64,000 bases of DNA from Pohlia nutans (GCA_022496805.1 CM040087.1:27180253-27244252), one strand, 5' to 3'; shown: positions 11,094-24,260, numbered from the stretch's first letter. Program-made: numbers and translations. The notes: generated by a model from the letters alone, not told the origin.

Positions 11094-11838
11094 GCGCTAT
11101 TCGCCTCGGTCGATAGTGTCGGTGGAGTAGAACGGTAGCTACCGGCCGTGGCGGCCGGGGAAGAAGAGATGGGGTCGGAGAAGGAGGGCGGAGGCGGAGA
11201 GCTAACCGGGAAGGAGAGAACACCGTGGCGGCGGAAGAAGGCATGGTGCGGAAAGAATATATAGAAGAGGGGGCGTACAAAGATGTAAATGAAGAGGGTG
11301 GTGTAATGAAGAGGAATGGAGTGGGTGGGTGTAAACTAGGTGGCGGCGCGTAAGGGTTGGGGACGTCCGAACCTGGCTCTTGGTCCGGTTGTTGCCTCGG
11401 TGTTTCCGAGTGGGTTGGTTCGGTAAAATGGAGTGGCAGCTTTGGTGGCGGCTGTACAACTGTGTTGGCGGCTGTGGAACTGTGGTCGGTTACCGAGATC
11501 GGTGGTCGCATTGAGATGGTCGGCAATACTACCGGTTCGGTAACCGGGTACGACTTGGTATCTCGATCCGACTGAGAGGAGACCTCTACGGTGATACAGT
11601 TGGTGGAGATGGAAGTCTTGGTAACTTCGGCTTCGCCTTCTGTATCGTCTTCGTCGGTGTCGAGGTCTTCTGGTTGGTGAAGGATGGTAGTTTTTGCTGG
11701 GGCGGTTCGGACGGCATGGTGAAATTGTTCGTCGTTGAGAAATCAGTACGGTTTAAGTTTGTTGGTGTTGACTATGATCGGGTCGGGGTCGAATTTGTCA
11801 ACGGCCACGAGTAGCACCGTATTGTTAGGTAGTGGATA
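11094..11838 (-). pseudogene. B1 remnant of the extra 3' ORF (N-terminal linker)
   Basis: The frame continues from integrase past the shared TAG (11839) and a B1-only TGA at 11743-11745, where B2 has CGA. It encodes the integrase tail (KPY...FLND) and a Pro/Ser/Thr-rich linker. The coding sequence is cut at 11094 by gypsy A1; the compact domain and coiled coil should resume left of the window. Confidence 0.8.
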
Positions 11839-14814
11839 CTAAACTCGGTAAGGTCCAAACCATTTGTTCTTCAGTTTTCCGGGGTGGATGTTAGCTCCTT
11901 TGGGGTACCAGAGTACCGGGTCGCCCAGTCGGAACTGATGGGTTGGCCCCGTGGTATTGGCCCATTGAGCTCGGTTCCATTGCGATATCCCTTGCGTCTT
12001 GAGGGCGCGATGGCGGGATTCATCCAAACGCTCCAAATCTGCCGTGCGTGCTGCCAGTACTCGACTGGGCGTAGGGTCGGTAATGGGAGATTTGGTCGGT
12101 ACCAGGTATTCGGTAGGCATTAAAGGGATGATGCCATACAGAAGTTGGAATGGTGTATGCCCGGTACCGATCTTAAAAGCCGTGCGGTAGGCGAATAAGA
12201 CGGTCGGTAACTGTCGATCCCAGTCTGTTCGGTTGTGATTGACCAATTTCTGAAGGAGTTGGACAATCACCTTGTTGGTAGACTCCGCTTGACCATTTCC
12301 TTGAGGGTAGTAAGTGGTGGACGTAGTGTGGCGCAGTAAGAAGTGCTCCATAAGGGCGTAAATAACCTTGTTGAAATGTACACCTTGGTCGCTCACAAAA
12401 TGAAGTGGACAACCGAAGCGGGTGAGGATGTTGTCATATAGGAATTTAGCCGTGTCCTTGGCGGTGTTGTCACGAAGTGCAACTGCTTCCACCCATTTGG
12501 TGGCGTAGTCTATGGCCACCAGGATGTATCGGTTGCCGGTGACGGTGCGTTTGAGGGGACCTACAAAATCCAGTCCCCATTTCATAAAAGGTTCTGTCGG
12601 TAGTGTGGTAAGTAATTTACCGGTTACCGCTTTCTTGAGTCCTCCTACGCGTTGACATTCATCGCAGCTCCGACAGTAGTCAAACACGTCCTTATGGAGG
12701 GTCGGCCACCAATACCCGGCGTCGAGAATTTTCCGAGTGGTGATTTCGGTAGAAAAATGTCCTCCCGAGTTACCGTGGTGCAGCTCCCTGATAATCAATT
12801 TTGTCTGGTTGTCGGTGATGACCTTCTGTAAAGAGAAATTCTTGCTTTGTCGATACAAGGTGCCATCGACTAACTGAAATGGGAGGGCTCGGTAGGCTAA
12901 CCTTTTCTTGCGCTCGGTACTCCAGTCGGCAGGGAAGGTACCGGTTTTGAGGTAGTCCCGCACTGTCGTGAGCCACTCCGGTAGTACGCTGAATAGCTGT
13001 GCATCGGACGTGGTATCGGTAATCCCTGTGGCCGGTTCGGCTACCGTGTTCCGAGAAAGGGCGTCGGCAATACCGTGTGTCTTGCCTGGTTTGTAAACGA
13101 CTGTGAAGTCAAATTCCAGAAACAATAGTAGCCATCGAGCAATACGGCCGGAGACTTGAGTTTTGTTGACCAAATAGATCAACGCCATGTGGTCGACGTA
13201 AAACACAAACCGGTTACCGAGGAGGTAGTGTCGAAATTTGTTGATGGCGTAGACCATGGCTAAAGCTTCACGCTCGGTAGTTGTATAATTCTTCTCGGCG
13301 CGGCTCAGTAGTCGTGAGGCGTAGACTATGGGCTGGTCGATTTTTCCGGTAGGGTTCTGCGCCAGCATAGCTCCTATTGCAATATCCGAGGCATCCGTAT
13401 GAATGTGAAATTCCAGCTTCCAATTGACTGCGATAAGGATCGGGGCGTTAACATAACGCTTTTTTATCTCCGTAAATGCTTGGTTGCACTCGGTAGTCCA
13501 GGTAAATGGTTCGTCTCTTCTTGTAAGTAAAGTGATGGGCGCCATAATCTGGGCGTAATTGCGGATGAAACATCGGTTGAATTGGGCAAGACCATTGAAA
13601 ACCTGGATGTCCTTGATGTTCCGAGGGTGTGGCATTGTGACGAGAGCCTCGATTTTCTTTGGATCGGGGAATTTTCCCTCTGCAGAGACGACATACCCAA
13701 GAATCATGCCGGATCGAACTAGAAAACAGCATTTTTCGGGGTTTAGACTTATACCGAACTCACGGCATTTGGTGAAGCACTTTCGGAGTTTGTCGAGGTG
13801 TGTCTCGGTAGTACTATACACAGTGAAGTCGTCGAGAAAAAGCTTCATGAAGTCACCGAGGTATTCCTTGAAGGCTTGGTTGACTGCTCGTTGGTACGTT
13901 GGCGGAGCGTTCTTCAGCCCGAATGGCATGACTACCCAGACGAAGGCTCCCCAGTCGGTAATGAACGCCGTCTTGTGTCAGTCCTCGGGTGCAATCTTGA
14001 TCTGGTGATAACCGGAGAAGCCATCGAGAAATGAGTACATCTCGTTGCCTGCTACCGAGTCGAGAACCTCATCGGTAAACGGTAGGGGATACGGATCCTT
14101 CTTTGTTGCCTTGTTGAGACGCCTGAAATCAACGCAAATGCGTAGTTTTCCGTTCTTCTTGGGTACCACGACGATTGGTGATAACCAGGTAGCATGGTCT
14201 ACACGTTCAATAAATCCTGCCTGTAAAAGTTTATCAAGATCGGTTTTCACCGTTGCCGCATAATTGGGATTCATTCGGTAGCGTACCTAATGAGTTGGAG
14301 GAATGCTGGTATCCAATTCAATCTTGTGTTGAGCAATGTGTTCCGGAATGCCACGTAGGTCATGGTATGACCATGCAAACACATCTTTGAAAGTGCGGAA
14401 AAGATCTTCGGCCTCCGGTAGTAAGGAGTCCGGAATAGACGTACCGATACGGATAATGTTGGGGTCGGTATCGGTTCCGAGGTTGAGGTCCCGTAATTGT
14501 TCTTCCTCCGTCTGCGACCATTTTGCTACCGAGATTGTTTTTACCTTCTCCCCAATCGGTATTTCATCAACTGGCATGGTTCCTTCTGTATGGGTAATGG
14601 TTGGTAAGGTGAGTTCGGTAGTGCTTACCTGGCACAAGTCGTCAATGGCTAATGTTCCAATAGGGAGGAGGAACTCTTCGGCCTCAAGTAGAATGAGTTC
14701 TTCTTCGTCGGTAAGGCCTTCCACGTAGTTGTAGCAGACGAGAGTATCGGGAGTTGTAGCCTCAAAACCTAACTCCCGGTTAATCCGTACCGTTCGGATG
14801 GTACCATTACCCAT
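11839..14814 (-). pseudogene. B1 protease-RT linker, RT, RNase H and integrase
   Basis: One continuous frame is broken by TAG at 14287-14289, TGA at 13978-13980 and TAG at 11839-11841. RT has LSPIVVVPKKNGKLRICVDF, MPFGLKNAPPTYQR and LFLDDF. RNase H has HTDASDIAIGAMLA. Integrase has the HHCC finger (HHGNSGGH to CRSCDEC), DFVGP, VSDQGVHF and YYPQGNGQAES. Catalytic residues look intact apart from the stops. The 696-residue block from 13929 is open. The B2 counterpart has the same stops in the same codons. Confidence 0.93.
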
Positions 14815-17274
14815 GATCTAGATGTGGTCGTTAGCCCAATCGTGAATGACTCGGGCGTCCCTGAGCCATGGTCTACCGAGCAACAACGTCTAAGCTGAAT
14901 TGACATCTTGACAAGAAATAACGGTGAGAATAATGACATAGGGAATACCATGAATGAAGATCTTGATGTTCCGGAGTAAGCCCAGTGGTTGGACCAGGGA
15001 ACTATCTGCCATTCTTAATTTAAAAGGTGCCGGTGTTGGGTTCGGTAATCCAAGCCTACGTCGCTCGGTTTCGGTGATGACATTTACTCCCGATCCTCCA
15101 TCTAAGAGGACATCATGCAATTGATGACTCCCAATTTTGACCGAGATAATTGGCATGTGACGGTCGACTGCTACTACCGAATGTACTGCCACTGTGGGCG
15201 GCTCGGTAACCGGCATGGTTGTCGTGCTTGTCTGACCGAGTCGCCGGTGTATATGTTCTGTAATACTAGGTGCAATGGCCATAAGGTTCTTGAGACTTAC
15301 CTGGATTGTTTGTGATTCGATTTGTTGAAGAATGGTCTCACAGATCTCCATGGTGCTGTCCGGAGCGGTTGGAGTGTCGCGAGGTGATGGTGGCTGTAAT
15401 GGCGAGAGGTCTTGTAATTCACGGACCGTTTTGATCATTTCTTCGCGCAGCTGCTCTTCGGCTTGCCAATCAAACGCCTCGGTTTGGCGGGCTGCTTCGG
15501 TAGTAGGTGTAGCACTGTTCGGGACTACCGAGTCTGGATGCTGTGTCTGACTTCGAGTGCGAGGACCGATGTGAGAGACATCTACGGTATGTACATCGGT
15601 AATGACTACCGAGGATCCTGAGTGGGCAGGTAGTTTGTTTTTTATGGCTTTTTTAACATCCTCATCTAATAAAAGTGGACAACGATGTCCCGGATGTTCA
15701 AGAGATCCACATACATTGCATGGGTACCTTTGTACCGGAATCATACTGCGAGAAGTACGGCGGTTTTCGGTACTTACCGGAGTTGGTGTTTGTTGAGTTT
15801 GAATCTGATGGACGGAAGCCGTATCGGTTTTCTTGCCATAGTCACTGGCCGGGTTTCGGTAGCATGTCCCCCATTCATGACCCATACGACCGCAGCCGGT
15901 GCACTTCAGGTTACGTCGGGGGTTATCTTCGGTACTGGTCGAGGGAAGGGTCGGTTGCCGTGATTTGGGTAGACCTTCCTCTGCGGTGCGTGCCGAGTCC
16001 ACTGCTTCGGAGAATGTTTGACGTTGAAGGCCTACCGTGGCTACCTGTAGATACTCCAATAAGCCAGCGCAAAAATTGCTCAACATGAACATATCATCCG
16101 GAGGTACGGTTAGATTTTCCGCGAGTTGTTGGAGACGTTCGGCGTAATCATCGACCGATTCCTTCGGTTGCTGATTGATGGTACGGAATTGGATGTACGT
16201 TTGGTCGTCCGTCTTGATGGTTCGGTAGCGTCGTTTGAATGCGGAAAATACTTCCTGCAGTGTATTAGTAGGATGAATGCGTCGATGGTACGCAAACCAA
16301 TTCGACTCTTTCTCGGTAAGAGTGTTACCGAATAATTCTAACTGGACCATGGTTTCTGTTTCGCCATTTAATCTAATAGCAGATTCGAACTTGCGACAAT
16401 GTGTTTCAGGGCACTTACCGGTTTTGTACTCTGGGTACGGTACCGCTTTCCGAGCAGTCGAGGTAGGGCGTCGATCCGTGGGTTGAACGTTTGGGTTGCC
16501 GGCAGGTCGGTAGGTTGGAGTCGGTACTCCGGTAGTCATAATGCGGCGTGGTTGGGGAAAATTATAGGGACAGGAGGTAGAAGGGTGGTCGATATGGCCA
16601 CAAAACGTGCAAAAACGGAGAGGAGGTCTAGGACGAATCTGGTGGAGGTGATGTGGAGAAGGGTATCCGAAGAACTGCTGTTGTACCGGGTATTGTTGTC
16701 CCGGTATCGGTTGTGGGCGTACCGTGTGATGCCTGGATGGAGCACGTCCTTGATTTTGTCGAAACTGTCGTAAACGTAAATTGGGCAGTTGTAAACGGGA
16801 TGTAGCTAGGTCAAAGTCCAGTTGGGGAGTTGGTTCCAAGGCTGCCAGAAGTTCTTGGTCTGTTGCGTCCTCTGCCGGTAGTTGTTGGAGTCGGTGTTGA
16901 ATAGCCGAGGAGTGCAGAAATGCTTGGCTACGAAACCTGTCGCGTTCTTCGTTGGTGAGGTGTAAGTCGTCCGCGGTAGCTGCTAGGTTGTGGAGTACCG
17001 AGTCGGAGGATGGCCTCTGCCAGGAGGATGGCCTCTGCCAAGTGGATGAATGTGGGTGTCGTGCAGTTTGGAGTTCTCGCGGGGTTGGTAGTTCGTCCTG
17101 CGTGAGTAAAGGTTGAGGTCGGCGTGTCGGATGAGTAGCTGTTGAGGGAGCTCGGAACATCGGTGACGGTAGCAAATCTTGAACGCTCCGGTGCATCCGA
17201 GTGTTGGAAATCGTGAGAGCCTCGAGATCGAACTCGTGCGGTGGTCCTGCGGACCGAGTGTGGCGCCGGGCCAT
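14815..17274 (-). pseudogene. B1 Gag and aspartic protease
   Basis: Starts at ATG 17274 (MARRHTRSAG) and is open for 794 residues to a TAG at 14890-14892; a second TAG is at 14818-14820. Gag contains three CX2CX4HX4C knuckles (CTFCGHIDHPSTSC, CTGCGRMGHEWGTC, CNVCGSLEHPGHRC) around a capsid domain with NWFAYHRRIHP and FKRRYRTIK. The protease active site is LLDGGSGVNVIT, followed by IFIHGIPYVIIL. The sequence matches B2 closely, with small indels and substitutions in the first 100 residues. Confidence 0.92.
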
Positions 17275-17445
17275 GGAAGATTCTGGGCACGTGAAGTGAG
17301 CTTGACAACCGGACTGATCGATTCCGGTAGAAAAGAAAGAGGGCGCGGTGTCACACTAACGAAGTGTTACTAGAGTACCGGGATCGGTGACTGTGTGTTT
17401 TTAAGCAATGGAGTTCTGGAATTCGAACACTAGATGGTCGCCAAA
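17275..17445 (-). promoter_or_regulatory. B1 leader and primer-binding site
   Basis: The short leader lies between the 5' LTR and the gag ATG. The minus strand directly after the LTR reads TTTGGCGACCATCTAG, the same TGGCGACCAT primer-site core as in family A. Confidence 0.75.
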
Positions 17446-17858
17446 TGGTAGCTCTCCCTGATAAGACCCTACTTGGTAATCAGTACCGGGAGAAGTAATT
17501 GCTACCAAGGATAAGAAATGGAACATAATGAGCATGAAAAAGGCTCAAAACCAGGTCGGTAATCAGGAAACCGAGGAGATAAAATTGATCAGGACATACA
17601 ACAATCACTCAGAAAATTACTCGGTAGGCATATATACAGGAAAGAAAAACGTCTAACAAGAAATTAGTTATCTGGGAAAATGTGGCGTGCCAATGAGGTT
17701 GGCTCTATTGCTTATATACCATAGTGCAACCAGATCTGACTGTTAGGTCAGATCGGTAAAAAGTGTTTCCTAGATCTACCCACTGGGGTAACTTGGAAAA
17801 TTACCCAGGTAAAAGTCAGATCGGTAGATCTACCGATATTCCTAATTTACTTTTAACA
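17446..17858 (-). repeat. 5' LTR of gypsy B1 (413 bp)
   Basis: Ends at TGGTAGCTC on one side and TTAACA on the other (plus strand). It matches the LTRs of B2, with small differences such as TGTTAAAAG in place of TGTTAACCG at the start. It contains the same 18-bp palindrome ATCGGTAGATCTACCGAT near the U3 start. Confidence 0.93.
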
Positions 17859-20440
17859 ATCGTGTTCTTCGTCTTCGTCGACTGCTGGAATCTCCAAGTC
17901 CGGGTGGTCGAGCTGAAGTTGGTCGAGTTGCCTGCGGTACATGTTGAGCTGGTGTCGGTGCTGAGGGTGTGCTTGAGAACCTTGATACAATTTCTTGCCT
18001 TGAGTCGGAGTCGGTACTTGCGCGCTCGAAGTTTGTGTAACTGCAGCTCCCGACTTGCGAATTGGCGAGACTTTTCCTCGTTTTCCTGGAGTAGTGAATC
18101 GAGTCGGTTCTTGGAGTCGACTATCTCCCTCCGAGCTTGCTGAAGACTGTGCTGGGTTGCTGCTACTTCGGCTCGTGCCGCTCCTAGTTTGCTTCGTGCT
18201 ACCACGTGCTCGCTCTGGTGTTTCTGTTCCTGCTGTCGACTGCTGTGGAGGTCGGCTTCTAGCTGGGTCAATCTGTTGTCGGTCTGACTCTTCTCCTCCG
18301 TGACGGTGGTGAGAGTAGTATGGAGTCTTGCCAGTTCGTTGGTGAGGTTGTCGACCTGTTGCTTGTATGTTGTGGAGTCCTTGGTCAGTCGACTACTCTC
18401 GAGTCGATGGCGGTCGAGCTCGGCTTGAAGGGTGGTTTTTGCTTGAACCGCCTCGAACAAGAGGAGGTTCACTCGGGAGCCGACATCCTCGAGTCGACCT
18501 ACTGCTCCTTGGACGTCCTCTAAGCGCTGGCGCCAATGCATTGCTAGTGTCGTGGCTTGTGATGTTGGTGAATCGGGTGCGGGTCGATTGACCCCAGGTG
18601 ATGGCGGCAATCGAGTCGTGGGGGAGACGGGTGGTGGCTGGCGAAATTCGCCGGTTGGTGCCGCTCCATAAGCCGCTTCGAGGTTGAACGGCGCGAAGTT
18701 GGATAGAGAAGGCGGAGGTGTGTCCGGGATGGGAGTCTCATTTGGCGTTGGTGGTGGAGTCGACTGGGCCTCACTGTCGGATGAAGTCAGGTCGACCTGT
18801 CGAGGTACAAACTGACTCAAGGGTGTGAGTTTACCTCGTTTGGCACGTTTCTCTAGTCGCTCCTGGTCCCGCTTGCGTGCGAGTGAGGAGCGCGTCTCTC
18901 TTCGTTCTGTGGTCGGTTGGCTCCCGGTAGTGGCTGTCGGTGCTACTGGGTCAGGTGTAGTTTGTCGACTAGGGGATCGAGCAGTCGATGTTTGGCCCTG
19001 GTCGACTGGTCAGGGCGGCCGAACATGGTCCTTCGAGGTGCGGTCGGCTCCAAGCCCGCCTTTAAAAACGATGTAGTCGGGTCCTCGAGAGTTGTTTTCC
19101 GAGTTCTCCGACTGTCGACGTCGGTCTTTGGTGTTCTCCTGGGCAACTGTTTGGTGTGCATACTCCTCGTCTGTGCTAGGAAAATAAGACTCAAGAAGGA
19201 AGTCTAATACCTCGGCTGAAGGGCAGATCGTGGTCTTCGTGGTTTGCATCGCCTTGATGTCGATGGCGATCGAGTTGAACATCCATGTCGCCCAGTCCTA
19301 TTGCATGTCGCGGTCGATCAGGGCCTCGACTGTGCAGACTACGTCGAGCATCTCCTTGCTGATGTAGGTCGTCTTGCGTTTGAACCCGAGGCCTTGAATG
19401 AATGCCGTCAGTCGCTTGTGGTGTTCGGGTGTGCAGTGGCAGAGGCTGTAGCCCTCGGCAGTCTTGCCGGCTGCAGAATATTCTTCTAACCGACCCAGTG
19501 GGAACTCCGCAGGGTCGATTAACTGGATAGTAATGCCAAATGGCAGTTTGAGAACCTCGTGAATCACAGTCGGGTCGACTGTGACTGTGTGTGTGCGGAC
19601 GCGCGCGGTGATCGACTTGTTGGGGAGGTCGACTACTGCAGCGTTGACGAACTCCTCAATCAGCTCCATGCTTGGCGCGCATTGAGGGTTGTCCCAGTCA
19701 AGTGCTACAAAGTCTGAAACGCCGATCGCCTTGATGAAGTCGGCCTCAGTCGTGTTTTCAGCGGCGTACTCGCGCCATTCCTGCATCGGCCGCATCGACT
19801 GAAAAACGAGGGTTTTGTAGAGTCCCTCCCTAGTGCGGATCGGAATTTCGTAACTCGATGGTGCGGAGGACCAAAGGCGACGGGGGCCGCGATCAGTCGA
19901 CTTGCCTTTTGCCATCGATCGGTCGGCTGCAAATCTGCGCACAAGGAGACAAGAGAAAGGCCGACGTAGTCCCGAAGTCAGCTTGCACACATTGGGCTGC
20001 AGTGGCGATGGGTGCGGTTGTTTCCTACTCAATCTACTCTCGATTATCTCTCGCACAGTTGGGCTACGGGGTCGCTTCACTACTCGTCGCTGTTCTACTC
20101 GTGACAGTCTAAATCGCTTGCTAAGAATGCATAAGGCGAGAGCCGCGGAGTGGCGGTCGGCCGGAGGAGAAGGGAAGGAAGGAGGAGATTGAGAAATGGG
20201 AGATAGAAGGCGCGCGGCCCGTGGGTCGGGTGGAGAGGAAGCTAATGGCGAGGAGGCACGAGGAGGAAGAAGAGGTGCGGCCATGGTGCTAAATACCTGC
20301 CCTATGGGCCTTGCATTCAAAACTGAGAAGATAGGTGAGGGCGGCGGCCATAAATATGGCGGCTCGTCTAGGGTTTGACCGGTCGGGTTGACCAGTCGGG
20401 TCGACCAGTCGAGTCGACCCACGGTAACTAGGTCGGGTCG
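17859..20440 (-). pseudogene. A2 extra 3' ORF: compact domain plus coiled coil
   Basis: This is in the same frame as integrase and directly continuous with it, with stops near 19298 (TAG) and 19010 (TGA, plausibly from CGA). The first part has the compact domain (SYEIPIRTREG, EWREYAA, ELIEEFVNAAVV, TVIHEVLKLPFG). A basic linker follows (ERRETRSSLARKRDQERLEKR), then a Pro/Ser-rich stretch and a coiled coil of roughly 150 residues (RLEDVQGAVGRLEDVG, ELARLHTTL, ARREIVDSKNRL). No membrane segment or signal peptide is visible, so this is not an obvious envelope. The role is unknown; a structural or nuclear-targeting role would be speculation. It is cut at 17859 by B1. Confidence 0.8.
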
Positions 20441-23373
20441 GGTCCGTTTCTGTCGGTTGGGCTCATCTTCGTTCTGTTCTAGTGTTGACCTAATCTCTGA
20501 TTTGCTAGTGAGTGGGCTAGTCAAGTCGGTTGGAGGTTGCTCACGTACAACTCGGTAGGGTTTGAGTTTGTTGACGTTGACTACTATCGGGTCGGGGTCA
20601 AAGTGTTGGATGCTGACTAGGAGGACAGTGTTGTTGGGGAGGGTATACTGGACACGGTATGGGCCGAACCATTTGCTACGAAGTTTACCGGTATGGACAT
20701 TTGTCCCTTTCGGGTGCAAGAGGACGTAGTCTCCTACATTGTATAGAGTCGACTGGCGTTGGGTCTGGGCCCACTGTGCTCGGTTCCATTGTTGTACGCC
20801 GTGGTGGGTTGCTGCTGTCAGACAGGTCTCGTCTAATTTCTCGAGTTCGGCGGCTCGGGCTGCTAGTATTCTCCTGGGAGTGGAGTCAGTAGTCGATGTC
20901 GACCGTTGGGTCGGGATGATGTATTCGGTTGGCATCAAGGGCGTCACACCATACACCAATTGGAAAGGTGTGTGGCCTGTGCCAACTTTGTATGCCGTTC
21001 GGTAAGCAAATAGGACCGTGTGGAGCTGTAAGTCCCAGTCGGTTCGATTCTCGTTGACTAGCTTCTGGAGCATTCGGACTATGACCTTGTTGGTCGACTC
21101 GGCTTGGCCGTTGCCTTGTGGATAGTATGTTGTTGAAGTCGTGTGTCGGAGTAAAAAATGCTCGGTGAGAGTGTGCACCGTGCTATTGATGAAATGGGTA
21201 CCTTGGTCGCTTACCAGGTGGAGTGGACAACCAAACTGGGTGAGAATTGCCTCGTATAGGAACTGCGCGGTCTCCCTGGCGGTGTTTCCTCGGAGAGCTC
21301 TAGCCTCGATCCATTTGGTGGCATAGTCGGTAGCCACCAAAATGTATCGACAGGCTGTATGTCGGGTCTTCTTGACGGGGCCTATGAAGTCGAGTCCCCA
21401 TTTCATAAACGGTTCTGCGGGTAGTTGGGTGACGAGCTTCGAGGAGACTGTCTTGGGTAGTCCGCCAGTCTTCTGGCATTCATGACACGACTGGCAGTAC
21501 TGGACAGCGTCTTGGTGTAGAGTCGGCCACCAGTAGCCTGCGTCTAGTATTTTCCGGACCGTGATGTCATGAGAAAAATGTCCTCCCGCGTTGCCTTTGT
21601 GTAATTCTTGGAGTATTGTTGTCGGTTGACTGCCGGTCAGGACTAGTCGGAGCTGGTGGTCCTTGCCGAGTCGGTACAGTTGTCCGTCGAGTACTTGGTA
21701 CGGAATGGCTTTGTGAGCGATTCACTTGCGGGCTTCCTTCGTCATGTGGGTTGGAAAAGTCCCGGTAGTCAAGTAGTCGACTATCGGGTGTAGCCAGTCG
21801 GGTTTGGTGGAGAATAGTTGTGCGTCGACTGTCTGGTCGGGTATGCCTATGGCTGGCTCGGCCCCTTCATTTCTTGATAGTGCGTCGGCTACTCCATGTG
21901 TTTTGCCTGGTTTATAAACCACAGTGAAGTCGAATTCAAGAAACAGTAGTAGCCAGCGTGCCAGTCGACCCGATACCTGGGGTTTGTTGATCAAGTACTG
22001 GAGCGCCAGGTGGTCGACATAGAAGACGAACTTATTACCTAGGAGGTAATGGCGGAATTTGTTGATGGCGTATACCATTGCGAGGGCTTCCTTCTCGGTT
22101 GTTGTGTAGTTCTTCTCTGCTTTGTTGAGTAGTCGAGAAGCGTAGGCTATCGGCTGGTCGATGTTGCCGGTCGGGTTCTGTGCTAGCATCGCCCCGACTG
22201 CTATGTCGGATGCGTCTGTGTGTATGTGGAAGTCCAGTGACCAGTCGACTCCGATCAGGATTGGTGCAGTCTGGTATCGATCTTTGATGGTCTGGTATGC
22301 TGTTGCGCAGTCCGGCGTCCAGTCGAACGGTTCGCCTTTCCTGGTCAGTTTGGTGATGGGTTCCATGATGGCAGCATAATTTTTGATGAAGCATCGGTTG
22401 AACTGGGCTAGTCCGTTGAACGTCTGAATGGCTTTGACGTCCTTCGGTGATGGCATGTCGACTACGGCCTGGATTTTCTTTGGATCCGGAAACTTGCCTT
22501 CCCGTCCTACAATGTAGCCCAAAATAACACCAGAAGGAACATAGAATATACATTTTTCTGGATTGAGGCTTACCCCTTACTATCGATATCGGTCGAAGAC
22601 TAGTCTGAGCTTCGGTAGGTGGGAGTCAATGTCGCTGAAGACACTCAAATCGTCTAGGTTCTCTTTGAAGTCGCCCAGGTACTCTTTGAAGATCTGGTTG
22701 ACGATATGCTGGTAGGTAGGCGGGGCGTTCTTCAATCCGAACGGCATCACGACCCATACATACGCGCCCCATTCGGTAATGAACGCTGTTTTGGGGCGGT
22801 CGGTCGGGTCGATCCGTACCTGGTGGTAGCCTGAGAAGCAGTCGATGAAGGAGTAGGCTTCATAGCCTATGACTGCGTCGAGTACCTCGTCCGTGAACGG
22901 AAGGGGGTACGGGTCTTTCTTGGTTGCTGCATTAAGTCGACGGAAATCTACGCATATCCGTAGTTTCCCATTCTTTTTGGGGACCACGACTATTGGGGAT
23001 AGCCATGTTGCCTGGTCGACTGGTGCGATGAATCCTGCTTTTAGGAGTCGTTCCAGGTCGTCCTTTACTGCTTGTGCATAATTCGGGTTCATCCGGTATC
23101 TTGCTTGGTGACTAGGCGAGATGGTCGGGTCGAGCTCGATCCGATGAGTCGCTATGTGTTCCGGTATACCTCGCTGATCGTCGTAAGAGAAGGCGAAATT
23201 GTCGATGTATTCCTCAAACAGGGATTCTACGCTAGCTCTGAGACTAGGGCTCAAATTCGCGTTCAGCTTCAACAGCTTGGGGTCGGTAGAAGTACCGACG
23301 TTGACATGGTCGAGTCGATCCTCCTCATGGTGATTCCAATGGGCAATGTCCATGAATCGCAGCTTGTCTTGTG
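20441..23373 (-). pseudogene. A2 RT, RNase H and integrase
   Basis: One frame with stops near 21722 (TGA, CGA in A1) and a double stop near 22556 (CAG to TAG and TAC to TAA relative to A1). RT begins near 23090 (MNPNYAQ) and has MPFGLKNAPPTYQ. The usual LFLDDF active-site segment is altered to a NLDDLSVF-like sequence, which suggests loss of function. RNase H and integrase motifs (HTDASDIAVG, CQSCHEC, DFIGP, VSDQGTHF, YYPQGNGQAES) are kept. The upstream part is severed by B2 at 23373 and resumes at 38858. Confidence 0.9.
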
Positions 23374-23511
23374 TTAACCGTAAATTAGGAATATCGGTAG
23401 ATCTACCGATCTGACTTTTACCTGGGTAATTTTCCAAGTTACCGCACTGGGTAGATCTAGGAAACACTTTTTACCGATCTGACCTAACAGTCAGATCTGG
23501 TTGTACTATGG

Positions 23512-23518
23512 TATATAA
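23512..23518 (+). promoter_or_regulatory. TATA box in B2 5' LTR
   Basis: TATATAA in the context GGTATATAAGCAATGG; the identical site in the 3' LTR is at 38579-38585. It lies about 140 bp from the LTR start, a reasonable place for the retroelement promoter. Transcription is inferred, not shown. Confidence 0.55.
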
Positions 23519-23544
23519 GCAATGGAGCCAACCTCATTGGCACG

Positions 23545-24090
23545 TGTTAAGGGGGTTTTCTAGGAACCGACCTTAAACGAATGAGACTACTCCGCACAAG
23601 ACTTTTCTAGACTATTCTAGACTAGTTACTAGAGATTGAGAGGAGTAGTAAGAGGTTTCTACAAAGGAGAACGTACTGTCGCCTAGGAAAAAGTACCAGT
23701 ATGCTAGTGAGTCGGCTCCTGCATAACCACAGACTACTGCAACTAACCAAGATCCAACCACAAAGAGCGATACAAGAGCAGCAAACAGCAGTAGTCTAAC
23801 AACAGTAGTCTAACATACTAGTGCACACAAGAAGAGTAAAGACAAGAACGAAGTACAACAGAGGCCGCCAAGAAGATGTACAAATGGTATAGCAACAACG
23901 CTCTTGAAGAGAGTGAAGGTACATATAGGAGACTAGTCTGACAGTGTGTCAGACTGGTCGACCGGAAAAGTCGGGTCGACCAGTCTGTACCAGCGTGTAC
24001 TGCCACGTGTCTCCTGTTGGGTCTATTCCTGCCGGGTATAGACTAGCCTACTCTTAGCCTAAGGGAATATCAACTAATATTCGGTTAACA
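23545..24090 (-). repeat. solo LTR of gypsy family A inside the B2 LTR
   Basis: A complete 546-bp family A LTR (TGTTAAGGGG to GGTTAACA on the plus strand) with no internal region, flanked by GCACG at 23540-23544 and 24091-24095. Such solo LTRs arise when a full element recombines between its LTRs. The perfect duplication shows that a complete family A element inserted here and was later excised to a single LTR. Confidence 0.93.
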
Positions 24091-24260
24091 GCACGCCACA
24101 TTTTCCCAGATAACTGATTTCTTGTTAGACGTTTTTTCTTCCCTGTTTATATGCCTACCGAGTAATTTTCTGAGTGATTGTTGTATGTCCTGATCAACGA
24201 CGCTAGTTTGTGAGCGGTGAGCAGTGAGCGGTGAGCAGTGAGGCACAGAATTTAGAGCGG

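Larger units (their letters stand above)
11094..17858 (-). mobile_element. Ty3/gypsy retrotransposon family B, copy B1 (3' part off window)
   Basis: A minus-strand family B element with a 413-bp 5' LTR (17446-17858), gag, protease, RT, RNase H, integrase and the start of the 3' ORF, where gypsy A1 is inserted at 11094. It is itself inserted in the 3' ORF of gypsy A2, and ATCGT at 17859-17863 should be its right TSD. It is almost identical to B2: the RT-integrase block differs by one residue (DAGYWW versus DAEYWW). It shares five in-frame stops with B2 and adds a private TGA at 11743-11745. Confidence 0.93.

Noticed and set aside
22580..23467. ORF extending from A2 pol into the B2 LTR as a fusion protein
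   Set aside because: The upstream part (to about 23374) is antisense LTR sequence; the frame is open by accident across the insertion point.
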